Below are positions 1-9,786 of a DNA stretch of 64,000 bases, in pieces. A program made the translations under genes and the position numbers. The DNA is from Dechloromonas sp. A34 (GTDB lineage Bacteria > Pseudomonadota > Gammaproteobacteria > Burkholderiales > Rhodocyclaceae): NCBI RefSeq assembly GCF_026261605.1, contig NZ_CP102486.1, forward strand, positions 4,693,804 through 4,757,803, given 5' to 3'. The first letter of the stretch is position 1. Every line of letters starts with the position of its first letter. The notes under the pieces were generated by a model. It searched no databases and was not told the DNA's origin. It saw only the letters and a program-made list of their open reading frames with translations.

Positions 1-948
1 CAGCCAGTTGCCATCCGGATCGACCATCTTCCACCAGGCCAGGTTGTCGAGCGCAGTGCCCCACAATACGGCCTTCTTGCCACCAGCATTCATGGCGATG
101 TTGCCGCCGATGCAGGAAGCGCTGGCCGAGGTCGGGTCGACCGCGAAGACGCGGCCAGCCAGTGAGGCGGCTTCGGAAACGCGATCGGTGACCACGCCGG
201 CGCCGGTGCGGATCGTTGCATACGGCGTTTCGTGGCCGGTCAGCACCAGATCCTCGACCGGACCGATGTCGATCAGCTTTTCGGTATTGATCACTGCCGA
301 GTAGCGGGTCAGCGGCACGGCGCCGCCGGTGTAGCCGGTGCCGCCCCCGCGCGGGATGATGGTCAGGCCGGCTTCGATGCAACCGCGCACGAGGTGGCCA
401 ATTTCCTCTTCGGTATCGGGATGGAGGACGACGAAGGGGTATTCGACGCGCCAGTCGGTGGCGTCGGTGACGTGCGAGACACGAGCCAGGCCATCGAAGG
501 CGATATTGTCCTTGCGCGTGTGCTTGCCGAGATACTTCAGGACCTTGCGCCGCAGATCGATGGTTTTGCCGAAATGCTCGGAAAAACGATTGACGGCCAG
601 TTGGGCCGCTTCGACCAGCCGCTTGACCTTGGCCGAACGCTCCGGATCCTCGCTCTCCGTCGACTGGCGGCGCTTTTCCACTTCGACCAGGCGATGGCGC
701 AGAGCATTGACCAGGGCCTCGCGGCGCTCGCGATTGTCGAGCAGATCGTCTTCAAGATAGGGGTTGCGCTGGACGACCCAAATATCGCCCAGCACCTCAT
801 AGAGCATGCGGGCCGAGCGGCCGGTGACGCGCTCGCTGCGCAGTTCGTCGAGAATCGCCCAGTTGTCGGCGCCGAGCAGCCGGATGACGATCTCGCGATC
901 GGAAAACGAAGTGTAGTTGTAGGGGATTTCGCGCAGGCGGGCAGTCAT
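1..948 (-). CDS. FAD-binding oxidoreductase with N-terminal DUF3683 domain (partial)
   Basis: Only the N-terminal 316 codons are present; the frame stays open to the left edge of the window. The protein starts [20 protein letters not shown], as in long betaproteobacterial FAD/FMN oxidoreductases that carry a DUF3683 region before a glycolate-oxidase-type FAD domain. From about residue 190 the PCMH-type FAD-binding fold is visible: HPDTEEEI, then [14 protein letters not shown], then [16 protein letters not shown]. Family members have roughly 1,200 or more residues, usually with a C-terminal iron-sulfur domain, which lies outside this window. The substrate is unknown (D-lactate- or glycolate-like 2-hydroxy acids are typical of relatives). 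It is divergent from ilvA, with 176 bp between the start codons. Confidence 0.85.
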   Translation of the reverse strand, partial: MTARLREIPYNYTSFSDREIVIRLLGADNWAILDELRSERVTGRSARMLYEVLGDIWVVQRNPYLEDDLLDNRERREALVNALRHRLVEVEKRRQSTESEDPERSAKVKRLVEAAQLAVNRFSEHFGKTIDLRRKVLKYLGKHTRKDNIAFDGLARVSHVTDATDWRVEYPFVVLHPDTEEEIGHLVRGCIEAGLTIIPRGGGTGYTGGAVPLTRYSAVINTEKLIDIGPVEDLVLTGHETPYATIRTGAGVVTDRVSEAASLAGRVFAVDPTSASASCIGGNIAMNAGGKKAVLWGTALDNLAWWKMVDPDGNWL

Positions 949-1124
949 GGAAGCAGCCGGGGTCCGTCAAAAGATGAATTTTAGCGTATTGCGGCGCAAC
1001 ACGCGGGGCAGGTAGACCGGAAAAGGCTCGCCGAGTTTCGTTGCCAATGGCGCTTTTGCCTATGCGCCGTGACGTTTGGCGGCGTCGGCCGTAGAATCAC
1101 CCCTTTGCCCCCAGCGCCCCCGCC

Positions 1125-2657
1125 ATGCATCCGGATTATCTCGAAAAAGTTCTCAACGCCCAGGTCTACGACGTTGCCGTCGAAACGCCGCTCGAAGTGG
1201 CCGGCAACCTGTCCGCCCGAGTCGGCAACAAGATCATTTTGAAGCGCGAGGATTTGCAGCCGGTGTTCTCCTTCAAGCTGCGCGGCGCCTACAACAAGAT
1301 CGCCAGCCTGTCGGCCGAAAAGCTCAAGCGCGGCGTCATCTGCGCCTCGGCCGGCAACCATGCCCAGGGCGTCGCACTGTCGGCGGCCCAGGTTGGCTGC
1401 CGGGCGGTCATCGTCATGCCGACCTCGACGCCGGGCATCAAGATCGACGCGGTGCGGCGGCGCGGCGGCGAAGTCGTGCTGTTCGGTGACTCCTTCGACG
1501 AAGCCTGCGCCCACGCCCTGGAACTGGAAAAAGCCGAGAAACTGACCTTCGTCCACCCCTTCGACGATCCGGAAGTAATCGCCGGCCAGGGCACCGTGGC
1601 GATGGAAATCCTGCGTCAGCACTCGCGTCACAACGGCCAGATCCACGCCATCTTCTGCGCCATCGGCGGCGGCGGGCTGGCCGCCGGGGTGGCCGCCTAC
1701 ATCAAGCGCCTGCGCCCGGAAATCAAGGTCATCGGGGTCGAGACCTTCGACGCCGATGCGATGAAGCAGTCGATCGCCGCCGGCAAACGCGTCCGCCTCG
1801 ACCAGGTCGGGCTGTTCGCCGACGGGACCGCCGTCAAGCTGGTCGGCGAGGAAACCTTCCGCCTGTGCAAGGAATACCTCGACGAGGTCATCCTGGTCGA
1901 TACCGACGCCATCTGCGCCGCGATCAAGGACGTCTTCGAGGACACCCGCTCCATCCTCGAGCCGGCCGGCGCCCTGGCCGTCGCCGGCGCCAAGGAATAT
2001 GCCCGCCAACACAAGCTCAAGGACAAGAACCTGATCGCCGTGACCTCCGGCGCCAACATGAATTTCGACCGCCTGCGCTTCGTCGCCGAGCGCGCCGAGT
2101 TCGGCGAGCAGCGCGAGGCGGTGTTTGCCGTCACGCTGCCGGAGAAACCAGGGGCCTACAAGAAGTTCCTGGCGCTGATCGGCAAGCGCAACATCACCGA
2201 ATTCAATTACCGCTACAACACCGAGGCCGAAGCGCACGTCTTCGTCGGCGTCCAGGTGGCCAAGCGCGAGGAGTCGCTGAAGCTGGTCGACAGCCTGCAG
2301 AAGCACGGCTACCCGACGCTCGACCTGACCGACGACGAGATGGCCAAGAACCACATCCGCCACATGGTCGGCGGCCATGCGCCACAGGTCTGCCAGAACG
2401 GCATGAGTGAACTGCTCTACCGCTTCGAATTCCCCGAGCGGCCGGGCGCCTTGATGAACTTCCTGACCCAGATGAGCGCCGGCTGGAACATCAGTCTGTT
2501 CCACTACCGCAACCACGGCGCCGACTACGGCCGGGTGCTGGTCGGCATGCAGGTGCCGCCGGCCGAGATGGGACAGTTCCAGGATTTCCTGAAGAACCTC
2601 GGCTACGCGCACTGGGACGAAAGTCAGAACCCGGCCTACAAACTGTTCCTCGGTTAA
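1125..2657 (+). CDS. ilvA: Threonine ammonia-lyase, biosynthetic
   Basis: PLP enzyme converting L-threonine to 2-oxobutanoate and ammonia, the committed step of isoleucine synthesis, in the cytoplasm. The 510-residue protein has the full biosynthetic architecture. The catalytic lysine is in FSFKLRGAYNK (about residue 53), the PLP phosphate loop is the glycine run in CAIGGGGLAAG (about 186), and two ACT-like regulatory modules cover about residues 330-410 and 425-510. These modules bind isoleucine and valine in the family, so feedback control by isoleucine is expected. The start ATG is followed by a typical HPDYLEKVLNAQVYDVA N-terminus. A TAGAAT element about 30 bp upstream may be the -10 box. 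Confidence 0.95.
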   Translation: MHPDYLEKVLNAQVYDVAVETPLEVAGNLSARVGNKIILKREDLQPVFSFKLRGAYNKIASLSAEKLKRGVICASAGNHAQGVALSAAQVGCRAVIVMPTSTPGIKIDAVRRRGGEVVLFGDSFDEACAHALELEKAEKLTFVHPFDDPEVIAGQGTVAMEILRQHSRHNGQIHAIFCAIGGGGLAAGVAAYIKRLRPEIKVIGVETFDADAMKQSIAAGKRVRLDQVGLFADGTAVKLVGEETFRLCKEYLDEVILVDTDAICAAIKDVFEDTRSILEPAGALAVAGAKEYARQHKLKDKNLIAVTSGANMNFDRLRFVAERAEFGEQREAVFAVTLPEKPGAYKKFLALIGKRNITEFNYRYNTEAEAHVFVGVQVAKREESLKLVDSLQKHGYPTLDLTDDEMAKNHIRHMVGGHAPQVCQNGMSELLYRFEFPERPGALMNFLTQMSAGWNISLFHYRNHGADYGRVLVGMQVPPAEMGQFQDFLKNLGYAHWDESQNPAYKLFLG

Positions 2658-2748
2658 TCACCAAAGCTGATAAGGATTTGCCTTTTCCGTCTTTGGCCGG
2701 CCGGCCGCGCCGCCTAGACTGCTGTTACCCGCTTCCGGAGATCCGCTC

Positions 2749-3681
2749 ATGAAAATCGCCAACAACGTCACCGAACTGGTCGGCAACACGCCGCTGGTCA
2801 AGCTCAACCGCGTCACCGAAGGCGCCGGCGCCACCGTCGTCGCCAAGCTGGAGTTCTTCAACCCCGGGCACAGCGTCAAGGACCGCATCGCCGTCGCCAT
2901 GCTCGACGCCGCCATCGCCGCCGGCAAGATCGGCCCGGAAACGGTGATTCTAGAGCCGACGTCCGGCAATACGGGGATTGGCCTGGCCATGGTCTGTGCC
3001 GCGCGCGGCATCAAGTGCGCCTTCGTGATGCCGGAAACGATGAGCCGCGAACGCAAGCTGCTGTTGAAAGCCTATGGCGCCGAACTGATCCTGACCCCGG
3101 GGCCGGACGGCATGGGCGGCGCGATCAAGAAGGCCGAGGAACTGGCCGCCGCCGACGCCCGCTATTTCATCCCGCAGCAATTCGAAAACCCGGCCAATCC
3201 GGAAGTACATCGCAGTACCACGGCCGAGGAAATCTGGCGCGACACCGACGGTCAGGTCGATATCTTCGTCTCCGGGATCGGCACCGGCGGCACGGTGACC
3301 GGCGTCGGCGAAGTGCTGAAAGCCCGCAAGCCGGGCGTCAAGATCGTCGCCGTCGAACCCGATGCTTCGCCGGTACTGTCCGGCGGCGCCAAGGGGCCGC
3401 ACCCGATCCAGGGCATCGGCGCCGGCTTCGTACCCGGCGTGCTGAACACTGCGGTCTACGACGAGGTGATCCGCGTCAAGAACGACGATGCCTTCGCCGT
3501 CGCCCGCCGCATGGCCACCGAAGAAGGTCTGCTGGTCGGCATTTCGTCCGGCGCCGCGACCTGGGCCGCCCTCGAACTGGCCAAGCGCCCGGAAAACGCC
3601 GGCAAGCTGATCGTCGTCATCATTCCGTCCTTCGGCGAACGCTACCTGTCCACCGCCCTCTATCAGCACCTCGAAGTTTGA
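2749..3681 (+). CDS. cysM: Cysteine synthase B (O-acetylserine sulfhydrylase)
   Basis: Makes cysteine from O-acetylserine and sulfide; CysM-type enzymes can also use thiosulfate. The 310-residue fold-type II PLP enzyme shows the PLP lysine in GHSVKDR (about residue 44), the substrate loop TSGNTG (about 70) and the phosphate-binding loop GTGGTVTG (about 182). The active-site lysine and short length fit the CysK/CysM family; I cannot separate the two with certainty, and the symbol is the best guess. It starts 91 bp after ilvA, with a GGAG ribosome site before the ATG. It ends 10 bp before the C-S lyase gene, so the two are probably co-transcribed sulfur-amino-acid genes. Confidence 0.88.
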   Translation: MKIANNVTELVGNTPLVKLNRVTEGAGATVVAKLEFFNPGHSVKDRIAVAMLDAAIAAGKIGPETVILEPTSGNTGIGLAMVCAARGIKCAFVMPETMSRERKLLLKAYGAELILTPGPDGMGGAIKKAEELAAADARYFIPQQFENPANPEVHRSTTAEEIWRDTDGQVDIFVSGIGTGGTVTGVGEVLKARKPGVKIVAVEPDASPVLSGGAKGPHPIQGIGAGFVPGVLNTAVYDEVIRVKNDDAFAVARRMATEEGLLVGISSGAATWAALELAKRPENAGKLIVVIIPSFGERYLSTALYQHLEV

Positions 3682-3691
3682 GCCCCGAGGT

Positions 3692-4821
3692 TTGAGCCGC
3701 TTCGACACGCCGCCCGACCGGCAGCACTCCGACTCCATCAAGTGGGGCAAGTACGCCGGTCGCGACATCCTGCCGCTGTGGGTCGCGGACATGGATTTCG
3801 CCGCGCCGCCGGCCGTGCTCGCCGCGTTGCAGCAACGCATCGGACACGGCGTGTTCGGCTACGGCGGCCCCTGGCCGGCGCTAACCGAGTCAGTACTCAC
3901 TCACCTTGCAAGTGAATACGACTGGGCGGTCGAAGCCGACTGGATCGTCTGGCTACCGGGCCTGGTCACTGGCCTGAACGTCGCCTGCCGGGCGGTCGAT
4001 GGCGAGGTGCTGACGGCGACGCCGATCTATCCACCTTTCCTTTCCGCGCCGCGCTTTTCGGGGCGGCCGCTGAATCGCGTCGAACTGGCCTGCCGTGATG
4101 CCCACTGGCAGTGGGACATGCCGGCGCTGCACGATGCCTGTCGCGACGCCACCCGGCTCTTCCTGCTCTGCCACCCGCACAACCCCGTCGGCCGTTGCTG
4201 GAGTCGCGAGGAACTGCTCGATCTCGCCGCTTTCGCCGAGACCAACGATCTGGTCGTCTGCTCCGACGAAATCCATTGCGGCCTGATCCTCGACGCCGAC
4301 AAGCAGCACATCCCCTTCGCCAGCCTATCGCCGGCGACGGCCAAACGCAGCATCACGCTGATGGCACCGTCGAAAACTTACAACATCCCCGGCCTCGGCT
4401 GCGCCTTTGCGGTGATCCCCGATGCCGGGCTGCGCCGCCGCTTCCTGCATGCCATGGAGGGCATCGTGCCGCACGTCAATGTGCTCGGCCTCGCCGCCTG
4501 CGAAGCAGCCTACCGCGACTGCGCCGACTGGCATCGCGAACTGATCGCCTACCTGGCCAGCAACCGCGACCGGGTTGCGGCGACACTGGCCGGCCAGCCG
4601 GGAGTCAAGGCCAGCCCTGTCGAGGCGACCTATCTCGCCTGGATCGACGTGCGCGAACTCGGCCTGGCCCACCCGGCAGCTCACTTCGAAGCACATGGCC
4701 TCGGCCTCTCCGACGGCGGCGATTTCGGCGCCCGGGCTGGCTGCGCCTCAACTTCGGTTGCGCCCGGGCGACGCTCGACGAAGCCCTGGACCGCTTCAGC
4801 AAAGCTTGCGCCGCCGCATGA
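3692..4821 (+). CDS. patB: MalY/PatB-type aminotransferase (cystathionine beta-lyase-like C-S lyase), frameshifted as sequenced
   Basis: Class I/II PLP enzyme of the MalY/PatB group, which cleaves C-S bonds of cystathionine and related thioethers. Features seen are the N-terminus SDSIKWGKY, the substrate motif HPHNPVG, the cofactor aspartate in SDEIHCGL and the PLP lysine in APSKTYNIPG. The start is TTG at 3692, directly after cysM. The frame breaks at about 4731: after DGGDFGA the expected continuation PGWLRLNFGCARATLDEAL is found one frame over, ending at a TGA at 4819-4821. Restoring one C in the CCC run gives a normal 376-residue protein, so a sequencing indel is likely. Uncorrected, the frame reads on to 5146. 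The corrected end overlaps the next start by four bases (ATGA). Confidence 0.85.
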
Positions 4822-5108
4822 ATCCCTACACCCTGACCCTGTGGTCCTTGGCCGTGGCGCTGATCGCCCAGTCCCTGGTCGCCGGACTGAGCATCGAACT
4901 CTTCCTGCGCCGGAATCAGGCAGCCGGCCTGCGCCGCGCCTGGCTGGCGATTGCCATCGGCTCGCTGCTGCTCGCCCTGCATCATGGCTACACAATCGAA
5001 CTGGCGCTGCGCACCGGCCTCTACGACATGCGCCAGGCAGTGCTGGCCGGACTGACCTCCGTCCTCCTCGCTTTCGGCTTCTCCGGCCTCAGGCGTTCAC
5101 AGGCCTGA
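4818..5108 (+). CDS. Small inner-membrane protein, function unknown
   Basis: A 96-residue protein starting MNPYTLTLWSLAVALIAQS, whose ATG overlaps the corrected stop of the upstream C-S lyase (ATGA), implying translational coupling. Three hydrophobic stretches (about 5-27, 43-60 and 70-90) suggest a three-helix membrane protein; a basic RRNQAAGLRR loop would face the cytoplasm. No enzymatic motif is visible and I do not recognise the family. Its end overlaps the convergent cyclo-ligase gene by 20 bp. Confidence 0.6.
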   Translation: MNPYTLTLWSLAVALIAQSLVAGLSIELFLRRNQAAGLRRAWLAIAIGSLLLALHHGYTIELALRTGLYDMRQAVLAGLTSVLLAFGFSGLRRSQA

Positions 5109-5670
5109 GCGCGCCAGCCTCGGTGACGATCCAGTCCAGTCGCTGATCGTGGCTTTCCGGGCGAATGCTGGCCAGCCGATTGATCTCGAAACCGACACCA
5201 ACCGCCAGCGGGCGAGGGGAGAGCACTGCTAGCGTGCGGTCGAAGTAGCCACCGCCGTAGCCCAGACGATAGCCAGCCGCATCGAAGCCATTGAGCGGCA
5301 ACAGGATCAGGTCGGGGTGCACGAAGTCGCCGGTGGTCGGCGTCGGAATGCCGTAGCGGTCGAGTTCGAGCGGCGTTTCGGCGTGCCAGGTGCGAAAGGC
5401 GAGCGGTGCGTCCGCGGCGACTACGACCGGTAGCGCGGCCTGGGCGCCGCTTTCCCGCCAACCGGCGACGATGGCCCGGACATCCGGCTCGTGCTTGATC
5501 GGCCAGCAAAAGGCAACGACTTTGGGCACCGCCAGCACAGCCTGCAGGTGCATCACGATGCGGGCCGACAACTCGGCATGCGCCGACTCGTCCAAGGTCG
5601 CCCGCCGGGCCACCATTTCACGCCGCAACGCGCGCCGCCAGGCCGTGTTATCCTCGTTCGATTGATTCAT
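5089..5670 (-). CDS. ygfA: 5-formyltetrahydrofolate cyclo-ligase
   Basis: ATP-dependent conversion of 5-formyl-THF to 5,10-methenyl-THF in the one-carbon pool. The 193-residue protein has the family landmarks: RRxxxxRR at the N-terminus (RRALRREMVARRATL), the CWPIKHEPDV segment, and the signature LGYGGGYFDRTL near residue 147 that binds ATP and folate. The length is normal for the family. It is divergent from slt, with only 14 bp between start codons, so the promoters must overlap. In many proteobacteria this gene sits beside ssrS (6S RNA) and zapA; I see neither here. Confidence 0.93.
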   Translation of the reverse strand: MNQSNEDNTAWRRALRREMVARRATLDESAHAELSARIVMHLQAVLAVPKVVAFCWPIKHEPDVRAIVAGWRESGAQAALPVVVAADAPLAFRTWHAETPLELDRYGIPTPTTGDFVHPDLILLPLNGFDAAGYRLGYGGGYFDRTLAVLSPRPLAVGVGFEINRLASIRPESHDQRLDWIVTEAGALRPVNA

Positions 5671-5684
5671 AAGCCTAATCTAGC

Positions 5685-7616
5685 ATGAAGTTTCGCCTGG
5701 TCGTTCTCGGTCTCACCCTAGCTTTTCCCCTCTACGCGCAGGACAGTCGCGACGCCGCCTTCCTGGCCGCCCGTGACGCATTCCGGGTCGGCGACCGCAA
5801 CAAGCTGGAACGCGCCAGCGCCCAGCTCGGCAACCACGAACTCGCTCCCTACGTTGAAAACTACCGCCTGCGCATGGCCTTCGATCAGGGCGATTCAACC
5901 GCCATCCGCGACTTCCTGGAACGCAACGAAAAAAGCTATGTCGCCGAAAAGCTGCGTGCCGACTGGATCCGTTGGTTGGGCAAGCGTGCTACCTGGAACG
6001 AAATCGACCGCGAATACCCGAAGCTGATCGCCCCCGAACCGGATGTCACCTGTTACAGCCAGCTAGCCCGTCTCGCCCGCGACGATCGCCGCGTGCTCGA
6101 CGAAGCCGAGAAACTCTGGCTGACCCAGCTCGAGCCGCCTGAGGCCTGCCGCGCGGTGTTCGACGCTGCAGTCGCCGCCCAGCGCCTGTCGGCCGACGAT
6201 GTGTGGCTGCGCACCCGCCGCCAGGTCGAGGCCAACCGTCCTGCCCAGGCCAAGCTCACACTGGCCTATCTGCCGGATAGTCAGATGCCCGACTTGCGCA
6301 CCTTCGACAGCGCCATCAACAGCGGCATGGGCTATCTCGCCCGCCAGCCTGCCAACTGGTATGGCAGTCGGCCCGGCCGCGAACTGGCGGCGATCGCCAT
6401 CCAGCGCATCGCCATCAACGATCCGCGTATCGCTGCCGAGCAACTGGAAAAACTCCAGAGCCGGCTGCAAGAATCCGAGGGGCGCTGGGCCTGGGGCCAG
6501 ATCGGCCTGCAAGCGGCAAAGAAGCACATGCCGGAAGCCGTGGACTGGTTTGCCCGGGCCGACAAGAGTGCGCTCTCCGACGATGCCTACCAGTGGAAAG
6601 TGCGCGCCGCGCTGCGCGCCCAGGATTGGGGTGTGGTGCGCGACACCATCCAGGCCATGCCGCCGCCACTGGCCGCGCTACCGGAATGGATCTACTGGCT
6701 CGGACGCGCCCTGAAAGCCGGCGGCCGCACCACCGAGGCCGATGCCCTGTTCGCCAAGATCGCCGGTCAGGCCAATTTTTACGGTAATCTGGCCGACGAG
6801 GAACTCGACCACACCGTAATGCCCCCGCCACGGGCCGTGGCCCCCAGCGCCGAGGAACAGAAGGCGGCCCGCGACAATCCAGGCATCCGCCGAGCCCTGA
6901 CGCTCTTCCGGCTCGACATGCGGACGGAAGGGGTCAGGGAATGGAACTGGTCGGTGCGCGGCATGGATGACCGCAATCTGCTGGCGACCGCCGACCTCGC
7001 CCGGCGCAACGAGATCTGGGACCGCGCCATCAACACCGCCGACCGGACCAAGAACGAACACGATTACACGCTGCGTTTCCTTGCGCCCTACGGTGACCAG
7101 GTACGTTCGGCGGCCCTCAACCAGTCGCTAGACGATGCCTGGGTCTATGGCCTGATGCGCCAGGAAAGCCGCTTCATCACCAATGCCAAATCGACGGTCG
7201 GCGCCTCCGGCTTGATGCAGTTGATGCCCGCCACCGCCAAGTGGGTGGCCAAGAAGATCGGCCTGCGCGACTTCAACCACGGCCGGGTCAACGACACCGA
7301 GACCAACGTCCTGCTCGGCACCAGCTACATGCGGCTGGTCATGGAAAACCTCGACAACCACCCGGTACTCGCTTCGGCGGCTTACAACGCCGGTCCCGGC
7401 CGGGCCAAGAAATGGCGGGCCGACAGGCCCCTGGAAGGCGCGATCTATGCCGAAACCATTCCTTTCAGCGAAACCCGCGACTATGTCAAGAAGGTGATGA
7501 GCAACGCGGTTTACTATTCCGCCTTGTTCAACGGCAAGCCTACCTCGCTGAAAGCCCGCCTCGGTACGGTCGGCGCCCGGACCAGCGATGCCATGAAAGA
7601 CGCCGACCTGCCCTGA
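5685..7616 (+). CDS. slt: Soluble lytic murein transglycosylase
   Basis: Periplasmic enzyme that cleaves peptidoglycan glycan strands with formation of 1,6-anhydro-muramyl ends. The 643 residues start with a signal peptide (MKFRLVVLGLTLAFPLYAQ) and continue with a long alpha-helical superhelical U/L-type domain up to about residue 470. The C-terminal goose-lysozyme-like SLT domain carries the catalytic glutamate in YGLMRQESRF, then ASGLMQLMPATA and the ASAAYNAGPGRAKKW motif. The length and order match E. coli Slt70. It is followed 12 bp later by the DUF1631 gene. Confidence 0.95.
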   Translation: MKFRLVVLGLTLAFPLYAQDSRDAAFLAARDAFRVGDRNKLERASAQLGNHELAPYVENYRLRMAFDQGDSTAIRDFLERNEKSYVAEKLRADWIRWLGKRATWNEIDREYPKLIAPEPDVTCYSQLARLARDDRRVLDEAEKLWLTQLEPPEACRAVFDAAVAAQRLSADDVWLRTRRQVEANRPAQAKLTLAYLPDSQMPDLRTFDSAINSGMGYLARQPANWYGSRPGRELAAIAIQRIAINDPRIAAEQLEKLQSRLQESEGRWAWGQIGLQAAKKHMPEAVDWFARADKSALSDDAYQWKVRAALRAQDWGVVRDTIQAMPPPLAALPEWIYWLGRALKAGGRTTEADALFAKIAGQANFYGNLADEELDHTVMPPPRAVAPSAEEQKAARDNPGIRRALTLFRLDMRTEGVREWNWSVRGMDDRNLLATADLARRNEIWDRAINTADRTKNEHDYTLRFLAPYGDQVRSAALNQSLDDAWVYGLMRQESRFITNAKSTVGASGLMQLMPATAKWVAKKIGLRDFNHGRVNDTETNVLLGTSYMRLVMENLDNHPVLASAAYNAGPGRAKKWRADRPLEGAIYAETIPFSETRDYVKKVMSNAVYYSALFNGKPTSLKARLGTVGARTSDAMKDADLP

Positions 7617-7628
7617 GGTAATCGACCC

Positions 7629-9710
7629 ATGCCTGCGCAAACCGATTCCTTCGAAATCCTGCGCGATTGTCGCGCCCTGTTCCTGAAGCAACTGGGCACG
7701 CTGCTCCAGGACAGCGGCGTCCTCGCCAGCGCTGCTATCCAGGCCGTCCAGCACGGTGCCGGCACCTACTTCGACGAAATGGCGGCCAGCCAGCGACGCG
7801 GCAGTTTCAAGGAAGAGGCCAGTGGCCTGACCTCGTCGCGGATCACGCTGGTCGGCGAAGAAGATCTGGAACTCAACATCCGGCTCGATCAACTGAGCAC
7901 CCGATTTTTCGAGGCGACCGCCGGTAGCCTGTGGAAGCTCAACCTGCGCCTGACCACACTGCTCAGGCGCCCGGACCTCTCGCGGAGCAACAACCCGATT
8001 GACCCGAAGGGCATCTGCCGGGGCCTCGACGAGATGTTTGCCTCGGCTGGAGCCGTCTCGCACGACAAGAAACTGGACCTCCTCGGCCGCCTGGAAAGCA
8101 GTCTGCTGCAAAACCTGCCGGCGCTCTACAACACTCTCAACGACTTTCTCGAACAGGCCGGTATCGAAGCAGCGCAGGCGGCCATCGTTTCCACACCCGA
8201 GACCGCACGAAAACCGGCTGCGGAATCGCCGACCGTTCCCGACAATCTGCTGCTGACTCTACAAAAAACGCTGCGCGAGCGGCTGCCGATTCCAAGCCCG
8301 GCCGTCGTCGACCGCACTGCCAGCGGTACGTTGCTCAGCCAGGCCGCGCTGGAACGCCTGCTTTTCCGTTTGAACGAACTCGACCGTCCGGGCAATCTTG
8401 CATCGAGCTTTGATCCGGTCGCCTCGCATAGCCTTGAAACGCTGATTCCAGGGCTTTTTTCCGAGCCGGCGCCGAGCCAGCCAAGCCTCCCGAGCCAGCC
8501 AAAATCCCTGAGCTCTCTGGAGCTGGGTATTCCAGCCAACGCCCCGGAAGGTCTCGCTGTCGATACGCTGGCCAGCCTGTTTGCCGCCATCTTCGACGAC
8601 CCTGAACTTCCGGATGCACTGAAAGCCGTGATTTCCCGCCTGCAAATCACGATCCTCAAGACCGTCATCCGCGATGCCGGGTTCTTTAGCGACGCCTCCC
8701 ATCCGGCCCGCCAGTTGCTCGACAGGATCGGTGTCGCCATGCTCGGCCTGCATCCCGATACCACGCTCAAACATCCGCTTTGCACCCGGCTTTTGACGCT
8801 TGCCGCTGAACTGCAGGGCAGATTCAAAGGCGATGTCGCCGTCTTCACGGAAGCCTGCACCCAGATCGATGCCTTGATCGCCGAGCGCCATGCCGGCATC
8901 ACCGACGCGGCCGAACCCTATATCCCCTTGCTGCATCAACTGGACCGCCGCGATCAGGCGCTCGCCGAAGCCCGGCGGGTCATCGCCAAGGCCATACCGC
9001 CCGGAACCCCGGTTCCGATTCGCGAATTCTTCAACAACTCGTGGAGCAAGGTGCTGCAGGTGGTCTGGATGGAACATGGTCCCGACAGCAACCAATGGGC
9101 AACCAACAGCAATGTCATGGCCAATCTGTTGTGGACTTTCGAACCCAAGCCGAGCGCCGAGAAGCGTAACGAACTGAACAAGCGACTACCGGAAATCCTC
9201 TCCCTGCTCAAGGCCGGAATGGATCGCCTGGGAATGGCCGAATCAGCCCAGGCAGCATTTTTTGATATCTGTTTCACCCTGCAAACGGAAGCCCTGCGCT
9301 CGACACCGCCCCAGACCGAGAATCCGGAATCGCCCCTGCTTGAACCCGGCACTTGGTCGCCAAAGGCCGGCAACCTGGTTATCGGGGAGATTTTGTCGGG
9401 TAAGTTGGTGCTGCGAACACTCGAGTTCGCCGGCAACCCGCCGGCGCCCGCTCGCAAATTGCCTTGTTCGCGTGGCGACTGGCTGAGATTCGAGCTCGAT
9501 CACGGCAAAGCGTGCGTTGCCTTGGTATGCCATGTCAGCCCGACCAGCCAGCGCACCCTGCTCAGTAACCCCGACTCAGGGCTGGCCATGGCCATCCATC
9601 CGGCTGTTCTCGACCGCCAACTCCGCGAGGGCAAGGCAGAAATCCTCAGCTCGCGCTCGCTGTTCGATACCGCGGCCGAGCGGGTGCTGCGGCGGACTGC
9701 CGGGAACTGA
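7629..9710 (+). CDS. DUF1631 family protein
   Basis: A 693-residue protein of the DUF1631 family, which is common in beta- and gammaproteobacteria and has sometimes been mislabelled thymidine phosphorylase. The N-terminus ILRDCRALFLKQLGTLLQDSG, the middle LNLRLTTLLRRPDL, and the C-terminal PilZ-like region (ARKLPCSRGDWLRFELDHG, then VALVCHVSPTSQRTLLSN) are recognisable. No signal peptide or membrane segment is seen, so it is probably cytoplasmic. In some relatives the C-terminal region suggests cyclic-di-GMP-linked regulation, but the RxxxR signature of a PilZ domain is not clear here. It may be co-transcribed with slt. Confidence 0.8.
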   Translation: MPAQTDSFEILRDCRALFLKQLGTLLQDSGVLASAAIQAVQHGAGTYFDEMAASQRRGSFKEEASGLTSSRITLVGEEDLELNIRLDQLSTRFFEATAGSLWKLNLRLTTLLRRPDLSRSNNPIDPKGICRGLDEMFASAGAVSHDKKLDLLGRLESSLLQNLPALYNTLNDFLEQAGIEAAQAAIVSTPETARKPAAESPTVPDNLLLTLQKTLRERLPIPSPAVVDRTASGTLLSQAALERLLFRLNELDRPGNLASSFDPVASHSLETLIPGLFSEPAPSQPSLPSQPKSLSSLELGIPANAPEGLAVDTLASLFAAIFDDPELPDALKAVISRLQITILKTVIRDAGFFSDASHPARQLLDRIGVAMLGLHPDTTLKHPLCTRLLTLAAELQGRFKGDVAVFTEACTQIDALIAERHAGITDAAEPYIPLLHQLDRRDQALAEARRVIAKAIPPGTPVPIREFFNNSWSKVLQVVWMEHGPDSNQWATNSNVMANLLWTFEPKPSAEKRNELNKRLPEILSLLKAGMDRLGMAESAQAAFFDICFTLQTEALRSTPPQTENPESPLLEPGTWSPKAGNLVIGEILSGKLVLRTLEFAGNPPAPARKLPCSRGDWLRFELDHGKACVALVCHVSPTSQRTLLSNPDSGLAMAIHPAVLDRQLREGKAEILSSRSLFDTAAERVLRRTAGN

Positions 9711-9786
9711 GCGCGACAAGCCCGCCCGAATCCCGCCAAATTACCTTAAAATCACGGTTTTACGAATCAAGTTTCCGGGGTTCCAG

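Noticed and set aside
981..2612. Long open frame on the minus strand (543 codons) opposite ilvA
   Set aside because: It is the antisense shadow of ilvA; high GC leaves the opposite frame open, and the translation has no family features.
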